A stretch of DNA of 34,958 bases from Candidatus Liminaster caballi (GCA_018065085.1 JAGHUA010000072.1:1-34958); one strand, 5' to 3'. Numbered from the stretch's first letter, positions 5,796 through 15,052 are shown. A program made the numbers and translations. Notes: generated by a model from the sequence alone, not told the origin.

Positions 5796-7847
5796 TCAGT
5801 ATTTCTGCTCAGTGGTAAACGGCACGGCGGGCAGACCGTTCTCGCCGCAGAGAGTGGCAATCGGGTCATCGTCCCACGCATAGCGCACAGCCACCGGATT
5901 CTGGACACCATCGGCCGTAAGTTCAATCTCCTGTCCTACCGTCTTTCCGTCAACGACGCGATCGATGATACGAGCCACAGCCCACTGCCAGCGGCGGTCA
6001 GCTCCGGCAATCTTGAAGCCGAGGATCTGCTTGCCGTCGGTCTTGATCCTGCCCTGAGATGTGAGTTCCTCATGGGCAGGCACAACGGACAGACGGTCGG
6101 TTCCATCGCGGAAAGTGACGATTGCCTTGTTGCCCTCAAAGCGTACTGACTCGTAGGCAGGGCCCTCAGAACTGAGTTTCTCACCGCGGAGGCTGCGCAT
6201 CTGAAGGGCACAGCGGCGGGCGGCCTCCTTCTTGTTGAGCGGATGGATGTCATTCCACTCGCCAAGACCTATCATTGTGACAAATGCTGCACGGTCGAGG
6301 TCGTTGACCGAACGGCGCTGAGACTCACGCAGACGTGCCCATCCACCGCCGTAGTTCGGGTCATTGTGGCGACCCATGTGATTGGCCAATGAGAAGATCA
6401 CGGCAGGCACATTGCCAAAGCTCTTGCGCCAGTCGGTGATCATGGCAGGAAGCAGCTTGTAGTATTCCTCAGGCTTGCCCGCATTGGTCTCGCCCTGATA
6501 CCAGAGGATACCCGATATGCGATAGTTGAGCAACGGATGGATCATATTGTCATACAAAGCCGAAGCCTTGCCATTGTTAACGCCCTCGACACCAGGCTGA
6601 CCCGGCATCATCACACCGCGATGCATACGATACTGGCCTTCGAGGTCAATCTCGTCCTTGCCCGAAGTCAGACCCATGAGATCCTGTCCGCGCTGCGAAC
6701 GGTCGTCAGGGAAGATAATCTTATAGGCCTTGTCGCGCACAAACTTGTCACGCGAGCCGTTGGTCTTGAGACGAATGCAGAGCACATTGCGACCCGGACG
6801 GAGCACATCGGCGGCAAGCACATATTTGCGTGGAGGATACTGATAGCCGATCTCGCCCACCTTGCGTCCGTTGATATAGCAGACGTCGGCATCTACGAGA
6901 CAGCCAAGGCGAAGGAGAGCCTCACGTCCGCAGAGCGAGTCTGCCACGTTGAATGTCTTGCGGAACCAGAGCGAGCCCTTCCACGTACGTCCGTTCTCAT
7001 CGCCGATGTTCTGGTCATACTGGTTGACCGTCTCCCAACCGCTGTCATCAAAATCCGGATTCATCCATTGTTCCTTCAGACCCGGATCCTGCTCTTCGTA
7101 AATCCTGCTGTATGCCTGACCGACGGCCCTGTTGATCTCGGCATTGCGCTGCAGATAGCCCGGAGTGCGCAGGTGGCTCATGTCGGCAAGATAGCGTGGA
7201 GCCTGCTGTTCGAGCACGGCATTGCTGCACCAAGCCACAATATCAGAGCCGCCCATCGAAGCGTTGATGATGCCCTGTGGCACACCTGTTGCCTCATACA
7301 TGGCCTTGGCATAGAAATAGCTTATGCCCGACCAATGACCGACCTTCTCAGGCGAGAGAGGTTCCCAGGCATAGAATCCGCCATGACCGTCCACATCGTC
7401 TTTCGGACCCTCAGCCGTCGGGTTACGGGCAAGCTGCACGAGATGTATGGCAGGATTGCTATAGGTCTTGAACTCCTGCTGATAGAGATCGACCAGACGG
7501 GCAGTGTGAAGATCCATGTTCGACTGACCGCTGCAGAGCCACACATCGCCTACATAGACGTCCGTGAGCTGCAGGTCATTAATCTGCATGGTATACGGGC
7601 CGCCCACCATCTTCTTCTGTGTGGTAGGAATCAGGACAATCCAGCGGCCCTGATCGTCGGCCGTGGCCGAATATGTTTTCTTGAGGAATCTGACGGTGAC
7701 CGTCTCACCGGCGTCGGCCCAGCCCCAGATGCGGGCAGTGTCAGCACGCTGCAATACCATATTGCTGCTGATCAGACGTGGCAGACGCACTGCGGCATTT
7801 GCCGAAACAGCCATCAAAATAAGGAGGAAAAACAAAAAACGCTTCAT
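5796..7847 (-). CDS. secreted sialate O-acetylesterase-type SGNH esterase
   Basis: 683 residues with a signal peptide (MKRFLFFLLI..., cleavage near residue 18 after ANA). The SGNH/SASA fold is shown by GQSNM at 107-111 (nucleophile S109), the NASMGGSDI block, a WYQGETN block and NDIHP with D533 and H535 of the catalytic site. A jelly-roll insert (approximately 275-370; WFRKTF, YINGRKVGE, GRNVL) resembles the sugar-binding domain of GH2 enzymes and is usual in full-length members. The enzyme should remove acetyl esters from glycans in the periplasm or at the surface; whether the substrate is sialic acid, xylan, pectin or another glycan cannot be read from sequence. It is divergent from a hybrid sensor/regulator gene, which may control it. 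A minus-strand TATCTTTG at 7875-7882 is a good -7 box, about 28 bases before the start codon. Confidence 0.85.
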   Translation of the reverse strand: MKRFLFFLLILMAVSANAAVRLPRLISSNMVLQRADTARIWGWADAGETVTVRFLKKTYSATADDQGRWIVLIPTTQKKMVGGPYTMQINDLQLTDVYVGDVWLCSGQSNMDLHTARLVDLYQQEFKTYSNPAIHLVQLARNPTAEGPKDDVDGHGGFYAWEPLSPEKVGHWSGISYFYAKAMYEATGVPQGIINASMGGSDIVAWCSNAVLEQQAPRYLADMSHLRTPGYLQRNAEINRAVGQAYSRIYEEQDPGLKEQWMNPDFDDSGWETVNQYDQNIGDENGRTWKGSLWFRKTFNVADSLCGREALLRLGCLVDADVCYINGRKVGEIGYQYPPRKYVLAADVLRPGRNVLCIRLKTNGSRDKFVRDKAYKIIFPDDRSQRGQDLMGLTSGKDEIDLEGQYRMHRGVMMPGQPGVEGVNNGKASALYDNMIHPLLNYRISGILWYQGETNAGKPEEYYKLLPAMITDWRKSFGNVPAVIFSLANHMGRHNDPNYGGGWARLRESQRRSVNDLDRAAFVTMIGLGEWNDIHPLNKKEAARRCALQMRSLRGEKLSSEGPAYESVRFEGNKAIVTFRDGTDRLSVVPAHEELTSQGRIKTDGKQILGFKIAGADRRWQWAVARIIDRVVDGKTVGQEIELTADGVQNPVAVRYAWDDDPIATLCGENGLPAVPFTTEQKY

Positions 7848-7874
7848 GATGTATCGGATTTATATTTGTCGCGG

Positions 7875-7882
7875 CAAAGATA
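7875..7882 (-). promoter_or_regulatory. -7 box for the acetylesterase gene
   Basis: The minus strand reads TATCTTTG here, an exact match to the Bacteroidota TAnnTTTG box. No good -33 TTTG lies at the expected distance, so activation by a regulator is possible. It faces away from the promoter at 7976-8007. Confidence 0.55.
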
Positions 7883-7975
7883 CGCATTATTTTCAATAAT
7901 CACATGCTAATTTGAAACATTTTTGCACAAAGCATCGTATCAAATCAAAAAATAATACATTTTCGATGTGAAAAA

Positions 7976-8007
7976 TTTGCAATTTTGAAACAATAGGCAT
8001 ATCTTTG
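7976..8007 (+). promoter_or_regulatory. promoter of the hybrid sensor/regulator gene
   Basis: TTTG at 7976-7979, a 20-bp spacer, then TATCTTTG at 8000-8007. The start point would fall near 8014, leaving a leader of only about 15 bases before the ATG at 8029. This also rules out an in-frame start at 8005, which lies inside the -7 box. Confidence 0.7.
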
Positions 8008-8028
8008 CGCCATCTTATACCGAATATT

Positions 8029-11000
8029 ATGAAACATTCCTTCACTTTTATATTACTTTTTGCACTCTCATTGCCAATCTGCCTGTACGCGCAGTCGCCA
8101 CGCCTCTACGGAACTGCACAGGGACTGATTGACACCCGCATCGACCGCATCTGCTTCGACCGTGACAACTTCATGTGGATCTCGACCGAGAGCGGACTGG
8201 TGCGCTTTGACGGACAGACCTTCACCACATACACAAGCGAGAAAGAAGGACCGGACATGCTCGGCGACAGCCGTGTGTCAGAGATGTATGAGACAGCCAA
8301 CGGACGCCATTATATCGGCACTGGCAACGGACTCTATTACCTCTGCCGCACAGAGAACCGCTTTACGCATCATGTCATTGACTCGATGCGCCCCAACATC
8401 AGCGTATCGGGCATCGAACAGCATCCGCTGAAGGAGAATACGCTTATCGTGGCTACGTCGGGATTCGGTCTCTTCCTGTTCGACACCAAGACCGAAAGCT
8501 TCAATCAGGAACATTCGGCCTACCTGTCGTTCTGCCTGAAACGATGGAACTGCCGTAACATTCTGGTCGACAGCCACAGGAACCTCTGGGCAACACATCC
8601 TCAGGGCATACGCTGCATCGACCTTGAAAACACCCGTCCGTTGCAGATCAACGCAGACTCGGCATTCATCGAACAGCTCTCCGTACAGGCCATGGTGGAG
8701 GACGACCGCAACGACATCATCTATATGGCGACACAGAGCCACGGCCTGGTGCGCTGCAATACTCGCACACGGGCCATCGAGCGTATCGACCTCCCTCTCA
8801 TCAACAGTCTCAACCTGACCGCACTGTGTTTCAGCCCAAAGGGCGACCTCATCATCGGCACAGAGAACCAGGGACTCTACCGCATGCACATGGGGAAGGT
8901 CAGCGCCATCGAATATGAAGACTGTCCGGTGGATCTGCAGCACGTCAAGATACACAGCCTGGCCTATGATGATCAGGACAACCTCTGGCTTGGCCTCTAC
9001 CAGAAAGGCATTCTCGTCCTGCCGAGCCAGGAAACCCTCTTCAGCAAGCGTGCCATCAAGCCGGAGGGAGGCATACACAATCTGGCCAATGTCTCGTCAT
9101 TTGCATCGATGAGCGACGGCAGTCGCCTGTACGGCCTGGACGGCGCAGGACTTATCCACCGGAAGGCCGACGGCAGCATCAGTCACCTCGACACACGCAA
9201 CAGCGTGCTGGGCTCGGATGCCGTGCTTTCGCTCGCAGCCATCGGACAGGGCAAGGCATACGTCGGCACATACAATACGGGCGTCTATCTCTACGACGGA
9301 CACAGGCTGGTTCGCGATCCTCATCTCGCCATGCTCGACCAGCAGAGCATCATGACCATGTCATACGACAGCCTGATGCAGACAATCTATATGGGCACCA
9401 ACGGCGACGGCATCTATATCTACAACACCGACACACAGCAGCTGAGCCGTCTGTCGGGCGAAATGGGCATGCTCTGGATATCGTCAGTCAGCACCGATCG
9501 CCGTCACCGCCTGTGGGGATGCACGTCCGGCACAGTGTTCTGCTATGACCCGGAGGCCAAGATGCGCTCGGAACTGCCTTACAACAAACCTGTACGCGCC
9601 TATAGCTATGCCGAAGACAACACCGGCACAATATGGCTTGCCTCCGACAAGGGAATACTCTATTACGGAGCAGGCAGCGACAGCCTCCGCATCGCCTACG
9701 ACAGCAACGGACGTCCGCTCTCGGGCAAATATTCGGCCATTCTGCGCAGCCAGGACGGCAAGCTGTGGCTGTCGTCGGGCAACGGCATCTCTTCGTTTGA
9801 TCCGCGCACCCATAATGTGATAAACTATGCCGACCCGAACATCGCCGATGTCGGTTCATACAGTGTTCGCGCTGCCATCCAATGGCCCGACTGCACGATG
9901 TCGTTCGGCGGCGACAACGGCGAGCTGACATTCTCGCCCGAGAAGGTTGATGCCTACCACCGATACATCCGTCCTGTCCACTTCACACGTCTTTGGGTCA
10001 ACAACACACCTACCGACTACGACCCGACCCTGAGCCGCGAGGAGAACGTGCTGGACGAATCGCTCTGGAAGGCCACACTCCTTCATCTGCCATATCCGAC
10101 CAACAGTTTCTCAATCTCGTTCGCCGTGCAGGAATACTGCAATCCTGTGGGCATCAGCTACAAGTATAAGCTTGACGGCTATGACAATGACTGGCATGAA
10201 TCGCACGGCAGCAATCCTACGGCCAGCTACGCCTCGCTGCGCTGGGGCCGCTACCGTTTCCGGGTTCAGGCCATACAGCTCGAAGGCAACGGCAAGGCTC
10301 AGGTCATCGAGAACTCAATGCTCATCCGCATCGACGCACCATGGTGGGCCACCTGGTGGGCAATGCTCATCTACTCGCTGGTGCTGATTGCCACCATTGC
10401 CCATTTCGTTTGGTACGTACGCCATCGCACACACCAGAAGCGAGTGCTCGAACGCACACAGCACAACCGACAGATCAAAGAGGCAAAGCTGCGTATGTTT
10501 GCATCAGTGAGCCATGAGATCAAGACTCCGCTCACACTCATCATATCGCCTTTGCGCAAGCTCATGGAACGCAACAACGACAATGCCACACAGTCGGTCT
10601 ATGAGATGATGTACCGCAACGCACTGCGCATCCTCATGCTCGTCAACCAGCAGATGGACATACGCAAACTGGACAGCGGAGAGCTGCGACTACATGTCAG
10701 GGAACTGTCCTTGCGCCCGTTCGTCGATGATCTGATGCAATATTTCAGCAATGCGGCCATCAACCGTCAGATTGATTTCCGCCTGAATATCCCCGAAGGT
10801 CAGGAGGACATCTCCATCTGGGCCGATCCGCAGCAGATCGACAAGGTGTTCTTCAACCTCCTGTCCAACGCATTCAAGTATGTCAATGACAAGGGTCAGG
10901 TGCTCATCAATGCCAGCACCAATGGCGGCAACTGCGTGATTGAGGTCTTCAACAGCGGTTCTCGCCTTGAGAACATCGATCCTAAGCATCTGTTTGAACA

Positions 11001-11754
11001 CATGGCAGAGGAGAGCGGCTCGACCGGCATCGGACTCAGCCTTGCCCACGAACTCACAGCCATGCACCACGGCGAACTCTCGGCACGGAACGACGAAACC
11101 GGCGTCACCTTCTGCCTGTCGCTGCCTCTTGGCAACAGGCATTTCACGGCGCTCGAACTGCGAAGCGTTGCTCCAGAGGCAACCGATCCTATCGAGAAGG
11201 CCATAGACGTTGTGGCCCAGGCTCAGCCGGATGAGACCATCACAGCCAAGCCTGCCGACAAAGACAGGAAAGAATCTGATGACAAGGAACTCATCGACCT
11301 GCTCAATGACGAGCTCCGCGAAAAGAAAAGGTTGCGCGAACGTCGCTCGAACCTCGGTTTCGACTATAGCCAAAGGCAGATGTCGTCGGCTGACGAAAAG
11401 CTGCTCAACCGCGTGGTTGACTGCATTCACAAGAACCTTGGCGACTCAGACTTCAGCGTAGATCTCATGGCACAGCAGGTCGGCCTGAGCCGCGTTCACC
11501 TCAACCGCAAACTGAAGGAACTGCTCGACACCTCGCCATCGACACTCATCAAGACCACCCGACTGAAGCAGGCTGCCTTCCTGCTCGTACAGAGCAATGT
11601 CACCGTTGCCGAAGTGGCCTATTCCGTAGGTTTCTCAAGTCCGGCATACTTCACCAGCAACTTCTCATCATATTTCGGCATGACTCCGAAAGAGTTTATC
11701 AACACCTACACCGAGAACCCTGACAGCGAAAGCCTCAAGAAACTGCTGGAATAA
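8029..11754 (+). CDS. hybrid two-component sensor/AraC regulator lacking a receiver domain
   Basis: 1241 residues, inner membrane. In order: signal peptide (1-22), periplasmic Reg_prop-type propellers (about 25-680; repeated FMWIST, LWLGLY and IWLAS-like motifs), Y_Y_Y domain (about 690-754), one transmembrane segment (about 770-792), HisKA with SHEIKTPLT (phospho-acceptor H829), an ATPase domain (about 898-1034; N box NLLSNAFKY, G2 box GIGLSLAHEL), a polar linker (about 1035-1120) and an AraC-type HTH domain (about 1124-1230; VDLMAQQVGLSR and VAEVAYSVGFSSPAYF). Typical family members have a response-regulator receiver between ATPase and HTH. Here that span is a charged linker of under 100 residues without receiver motifs. 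The G1 box is also altered (NSGSR instead of DxGxG). It probably senses a glycan fragment and controls nearby catabolic genes such as the divergent esterase; target and ligand are inferred. Confidence 0.88.
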   Translation: MKHSFTFILLFALSLPICLYAQSPRLYGTAQGLIDTRIDRICFDRDNFMWISTESGLVRFDGQTFTTYTSEKEGPDMLGDSRVSEMYETANGRHYIGTGNGLYYLCRTENRFTHHVIDSMRPNISVSGIEQHPLKENTLIVATSGFGLFLFDTKTESFNQEHSAYLSFCLKRWNCRNILVDSHRNLWATHPQGIRCIDLENTRPLQINADSAFIEQLSVQAMVEDDRNDIIYMATQSHGLVRCNTRTRAIERIDLPLINSLNLTALCFSPKGDLIIGTENQGLYRMHMGKVSAIEYEDCPVDLQHVKIHSLAYDDQDNLWLGLYQKGILVLPSQETLFSKRAIKPEGGIHNLANVSSFASMSDGSRLYGLDGAGLIHRKADGSISHLDTRNSVLGSDAVLSLAAIGQGKAYVGTYNTGVYLYDGHRLVRDPHLAMLDQQSIMTMSYDSLMQTIYMGTNGDGIYIYNTDTQQLSRLSGEMGMLWISSVSTDRRHRLWGCTSGTVFCYDPEAKMRSELPYNKPVRAYSYAEDNTGTIWLASDKGILYYGAGSDSLRIAYDSNGRPLSGKYSAILRSQDGKLWLSSGNGISSFDPRTHNVINYADPNIADVGSYSVRAAIQWPDCTMSFGGDNGELTFSPEKVDAYHRYIRPVHFTRLWVNNTPTDYDPTLSREENVLDESLWKATLLHLPYPTNSFSISFAVQEYCNPVGISYKYKLDGYDNDWHESHGSNPTASYASLRWGRYRFRVQAIQLEGNGKAQVIENSMLIRIDAPWWATWWAMLIYSLVLIATIAHFVWYVRHRTHQKRVLERTQHNRQIKEAKLRMFASVSHEIKTPLTLIISPLRKLMERNNDNATQSVYEMMYRNALRILMLVNQQMDIRKLDSGELRLHVRELSLRPFVDDLMQYFSNAAINRQIDFRLNIPEGQEDISIWADPQQIDKVFFNLLSNAFKYVNDKGQVLINASTNGGNCVIEVFNSGSRLENIDPKHLFEHMAEESGSTGIGLSLAHELTAMHHGELSARNDETGVTFCLSLPLGNRHFTALELRSVAPEATDPIEKAIDVVAQAQPDETITAKPADKDRKESDDKELIDLLNDELREKKRLRERRSNLGFDYSQRQMSSADEKLLNRVVDCIHKNLGDSDFSVDLMAQQVGLSRVHLNRKLKELLDTSPSTLIKTTRLKQAAFLLVQSNVTVAEVAYSVGFSSPAYFTSNFSSYFGMTPKEFINTYTENPDSESLKKLLE

Positions 11755-11993
11755 GACAGGCGTGTCAATCACAAATGGGACACAAATAAGTTGGAAATAA
11801 AATGATTTCCTTTGATTTCCTATGATGGAGAATAATATCATGGACCGTAGCATCGCCCGGCGGCAGCACCGAAGAGAGCGTGCAAAACGGGGAAATGCAT
11901 CCATAGAGTAAAAAATGTCACTGCAACTGAATTTTTGGCCCACTTGCATGTATAATCTTCGGGCAGCAGGCAGGCGACCGTGCAGATTGCAGG

Positions 11994-12689
11994 CTACTTA
12001 TGAATGGTCACCTGCGTAGCTCCAAAGCCATAGTGCTGGAAAGAGGCGTCCTGCCACTCACACCGGGGGAAACGCAGGCGCAGTTCGTCGATGATGGCCT
12101 TGCGCAACACACCTTCGCCCTTGCCGTGGATGAACACGATCTTCTGGCCGAGGCAGTGACGGTAGGAACGCATCGTGTCGCGAAACACCTCCATCTGATA
12201 TCTCAGCATCGCAGCATTGTCCATGCCGTTGGTATTGTCCAGCAGGGCATTGATATGCAGATCGACCTCGATGATATCGTTGCGCAAAGTCTCGTTCTGG
12301 CGGAGCGGAACCTGCTTGGTCTTCTGGTCGGACTTACGGTCTTTGTTTTCTGGATATTGCACACGCAGCAGGGTCAGTTTCAGCTTAGCCAACTCGTCCT
12401 CCAGTTCGTGAATGCGCTGCTTCAGATGGCCGTTCTCAGCCTTCAGGCGTTCCGATTCACTGATCATCTGCATACGTTCAATGGCCGAGCGCGACGGAGG
12501 AGCCTGATGCACCGGCGCATTGCCGGCGGCACGCGCATCGTCCTCGTCGGTCACCACCACACACTGGCGGCACAGGCATGGAATCTCGAAGCCGTCCTCG
12601 TCCTCGATGCAGCACTGGTTGCCGCTTATGCTCTTTACAATACCGCCGCCCAGAGCATCCAGGAAACGGACCTTATCACCTACTTTCAT
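11994..12689 (-). CDS. compact Smr-domain (DUF2027-like) protein
   Basis: 231 residues, cytoplasmic. The N-terminal ~45 residues (KVGDKVRFLDALGGG, then DEDGFEIP) match the start of the Bacteroidota DUF2027/Smr proteins. A coiled coil covers about 68-110, and the C-terminal Smr domain carries EVDLHI (141-146), IHGKGEG (187-193) and FGATQVTIHK (222-231). Smr domains are nucleases or nucleic-acid binders related to the MutS2 tail. Family members that I know are longer, with a beta domain in the middle; here the coiled coil takes that place. Five cysteines cluster near the N-terminus (26, 27, 38, 40, 43), which is unusual and could bind a metal. A minus-strand TATCTTTG at 12751-12758 is a likely -7 box. 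It is convergent with the regulator gene; the 239 bp between them hold no clear signal. Confidence 0.75.
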   Translation of the reverse strand: MKVGDKVRFLDALGGGIVKSISGNQCCIEDEDGFEIPCLCRQCVVVTDEDDARAAGNAPVHQAPPSRSAIERMQMISESERLKAENGHLKQRIHELEDELAKLKLTLLRVQYPENKDRKSDQKTKQVPLRQNETLRNDIIEVDLHINALLDNTNGMDNAAMLRYQMEVFRDTMRSYRHCLGQKIVFIHGKGEGVLRKAIIDELRLRFPRCEWQDASFQHYGFGATQVTIHK

Positions 12690-12750
12690 TATTGTCTGAT
12701 GGTCAAAATAAAGATCAAAAAATAAAGGTCAAAATCTAAAAATCACGGCG

Positions 12751-12758
12751 CAAAGATA
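12751..12758 (-). promoter_or_regulatory. -7 box for the Smr-domain gene
   Basis: The minus strand reads TATCTTTG, matching TAnnTTTG, about 60 bases before the start codon at 12689. The -33 region is not a clear match. Confidence 0.5.
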
Positions 12759-12835
12759 GAAAATTCCGGCGAAAAGACAGAATAATTTGGCGAAAATAAC
12801 GAACAAATGCCCGCAAATCGCTCTGCACAGCAAAG

Positions 12836-12864
12836 AAAACCACGATCGTGCAAATCGTGGTTTT
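12836..12864 (-). terminator. bidirectional terminator after htrA
   Basis: A perfect 11-bp inverted repeat (AAAACCACGAT 12836-12846, ATCGTGGTTTT 12854-12864) closes a 7-base loop. The arms begin and end in A4/T4, so U residues follow the GC-containing stem on either strand. It lies about 47 bases after the htrA stop codon. Confidence 0.75.
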
Positions 12865-12910
12865 CAAAAATTTATCACTTTTATTATTACCAAATTCCAA
12901 TTATGCGCCG

Positions 12911-14425
12911 TTACTTGAGCTTGACAACATAATACTCAAGTTCGCCTCGCTTGTTAGGATATGCACCGGTGATGAAGAGGGCCTTCTTGGTGCCGTCCTG
13001 CTGGTTGTTCTTCATCGCGCGGAAGATCTTCTCGACGTCCTGCGGTGTGTTGACACGATAGTCATTGACGTCGATGATGAGGAAATCCTTGCGGATGCCG
13101 GCGGCATAGAGCAGGCCGTCCTTGTCCAGGTCCTTGACCAGCACGCCATACTGACAGCCATAGTACTGCTTGAGCTCGGCAGGAGTGGCAGCCTTGAGCG
13201 TAGCGCCAAGATTATCGCGCTTCACCACCACCTCGGTGTTGTTCTGGCTGTTGCGGAGCTTCACGCTGAGATGCTCGGTCTTGCCCATACGATCGACAGT
13301 CACCTGAATCTGATCGCCAGGAGCAAAACGTGCCAGTTCGCCCTGCATCTGACCCATATTCCTGACGCTGGCCTTTCCGATGGCCGTGATCACGTCGCCC
13401 TGCTTCATGCCAGCCTCGTCGGCAGCACCGTCGGCCATCACCTCGGCAACATAGACGCCCGATGTGACCTTCAGGCCTTCCTTTTCGGCAAGTTCGGCCG
13501 ACACATTCTGTATGCGGATGCCCATCACGGCACGCTGCACCTGACCATACTGGCGCAGGTCTGCCACCACCTTCGACACGATGCTCGACGGCACGGCAAA
13601 CGAATAGCCTGCGTAGTTGCCCGTCTGGCTGTAGATGGCAGTGTTGATGCCTACAAGTTCGCCGGCAGTATTGACCAGAGCGCCGCCCGAATTGCCCGGG
13701 TTAACGGCAGCGTCGGTCTGGATGAACGACTCGATGCCCAGCTGATTGCCATTGCCCATGCCGAGCTGACGGGCCTTGGCCGAGACGATGCCGGCGGTGA
13801 CCGTAGAGTTGAGCATGAACGGATTGCCCACGGCCAATACCCACTCGCCTACCTTAAGATTGTCGCTCTCGCCGAAGGCCACCACAGGGAGATCGGTGGC
13901 ATCGACTTTGATCAGGGCGATGTCCGTGCTCGGATCAGTGCCTACGAGCGTAGCCTCGAACTGGCGTTCGTCGTTGAGCGTCACGGTCAGTCTGTCAGCG
14001 CCGTCGATCACGTGGTTGTTTGTTACGATGTATCCATCCGAAGAAATGATCACACCCGAACCGAAACCCTCGCGCGCCTTCTGCTGGGGCTGCTGCTGAT
14101 AACCGCGATTGCCGAAGAAGAAGTCGAAGAAAGGATCGATGCTCTGATACTGGGGCTGCTGCTGGACCATAGCCACATTCTTGACACCGACCACGGCATT
14201 GACCGTCTTCTCGGCAGCCATGGTGAAGTCGTTCTCGGTCACAGACGAACGGTTGACAGCCGGAGCAAAGCCAACGGAATGGGCATTGCCGTCATTATTG
14301 AATATATAGGTATCGGCCAAAGTCTGTACCGTCTGCTTCTCCATCATCTTGTAAGTTGTGAATGCGGTCACGCCGCTCACCATAACCATTGCTCCAAAGA
14401 GAGCTGCTGCTTTTAATGTTTTCAT
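12911..14425 (-). CDS. htrA: periplasmic serine protease, HtrA/DegP family
   Basis: 504 residues with an N-terminal signal or anchor segment (KAAALFGAMVMVSGVTAF). The trypsin-like domain has the full triad: H138 in NNHV, D168 in STDIALIK, and S246 in NPGNSGGA. Two PDZ domains follow (about 290-380 and 400-500); the second is less typical. This is the DegP/DegQ layout, a protease-chaperone that handles misfolded envelope proteins. The Phe- and Gln-rich loop at about 98-116 corresponds to the LA loop of the family. The start at 14425 is chosen because it opens the signal segment; a longer open frame to 14860 would run back through the RNase P RNA gene and is rejected. A minus-strand TACCTTTG at 14515-14522 is a likely -7 box. 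An inverted-repeat terminator lies at 12836-12864. Confidence 0.93.
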   Translation of the reverse strand: MKTLKAAALFGAMVMVSGVTAFTTYKMMEKQTVQTLADTYIFNNDGNAHSVGFAPAVNRSSVTENDFTMAAEKTVNAVVGVKNVAMVQQQPQYQSIDPFFDFFFGNRGYQQQPQQKAREGFGSGVIISSDGYIVTNNHVIDGADRLTVTLNDERQFEATLVGTDPSTDIALIKVDATDLPVVAFGESDNLKVGEWVLAVGNPFMLNSTVTAGIVSAKARQLGMGNGNQLGIESFIQTDAAVNPGNSGGALVNTAGELVGINTAIYSQTGNYAGYSFAVPSSIVSKVVADLRQYGQVQRAVMGIRIQNVSAELAEKEGLKVTSGVYVAEVMADGAADEAGMKQGDVITAIGKASVRNMGQMQGELARFAPGDQIQVTVDRMGKTEHLSVKLRNSQNNTEVVVKRDNLGATLKAATPAELKQYYGCQYGVLVKDLDKDGLLYAAGIRKDFLIIDVNDYRVNTPQDVEKIFRAMKNNQQDGTKKALFITGAYPNKRGELEYYVVKLK

Positions 14426-14514
14426 AATTCTGTGATTTATGATTAATTGGTTGTTTTGTCGTTTTACTGATTGTTCGGTCAATTCAACTGAAATGTTTTG
14501 TCGTTTTGACGGTG

Positions 14515-14522
14515 CAAAGGTA
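14515..14522 (-). promoter_or_regulatory. -7 box for htrA
   Basis: The minus strand reads TACCTTTG, matching TAnnTTTG, about 90 bases before the htrA start. The -33 element is unclear, which would allow stress-dependent control; that is only a suggestion. Confidence 0.5.
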
Positions 14523-14649
14523 AGGAAGTTTATTAGAATTAAGTTAATTTCGAGCCAAGATTTAACATTTTCTATTAAAAACGTTAATTTTTGGAGCAAA
14601 ATTAAAGATTTTTTTAGTTGGGTTAAAGGATTTTTACTACCTTCGCACA

Positions 14650-15052
14650 CCGAAAGCAGCAGGACGGTCTGTCGCTGGGCAGAAATGCCTTGAGGAAAGT
14701 CCGGGCAGCACAGGGCACCATGCCGGTTAATGGCCGGTAGGCAGCAATGTTTAGGACAATGTAACAGAAAATAACCGCCATCGGAGGAAACTGATCTCCC
14801 GCAAGGGTCTTCAAGTCTGCCAGACGAGGGTAAGGGTGAAAAGGCGAGGCAAGAGCTCACCGCACCCGTAGCAATACGGCGTGGCTGTACATCCCATGGG
14901 TTGTAAGATCATGTATATCGACGCTAAGGGCGGCCCGCCCGATGTCGAGGGGTAGATTGCTAAAGTGTGCCAGCAATGGCGCACTCAGATTAATGGCAGA
15001 CACCGCATTCAGGTGCGGCACAGAACCCGGCTCATAGGCCTACTGCTTTCTT
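14650..15052 (+). ncRNA. rnpB: RNase P RNA (type A)
   Basis: The catalytic RNA of RNase P, which trims the 5' leader of tRNA precursors. The 5' part has the universal GAGGAAAGTCCGGGC (from 14692) and the 3' part has ACAGAACCCGGCT followed by CATAGGCCTACT. The ends pair to form P1: GAAAGCAG at 14652-14659 with CTGCTTTC at 15043-15050, followed by a T6 run that serves as terminator. Length of about 400 nt is normal. A + strand TACCTTCG at 14638-14645 with a TTG at 14618-14620 may be its promoter. It lies between divergent htrA and porU. Confidence 0.95.

Noticed and set aside
8005-8028. Earlier start for the hybrid regulator
   Set aside because: The codon is part of the -7 box; the signal peptide begins at 8029.
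11825-11911. 28-residue basic open frame after the regulator gene
   Set aside because: Too short, no ribosome site or promoter, and composition like non-coding DNA; nothing supports translation.
11755-11993. Terminator or small RNA between the regulator and the Smr gene
   Set aside because: Only very short inverted repeats (for example GACA/TGTC near 11756) without a U-tract; nothing convincing.
14426-14860. Upstream extension of htrA
   Set aside because: It runs antisense through the RNase P RNA and the htrA promoter; the signal segment starts at 14425.
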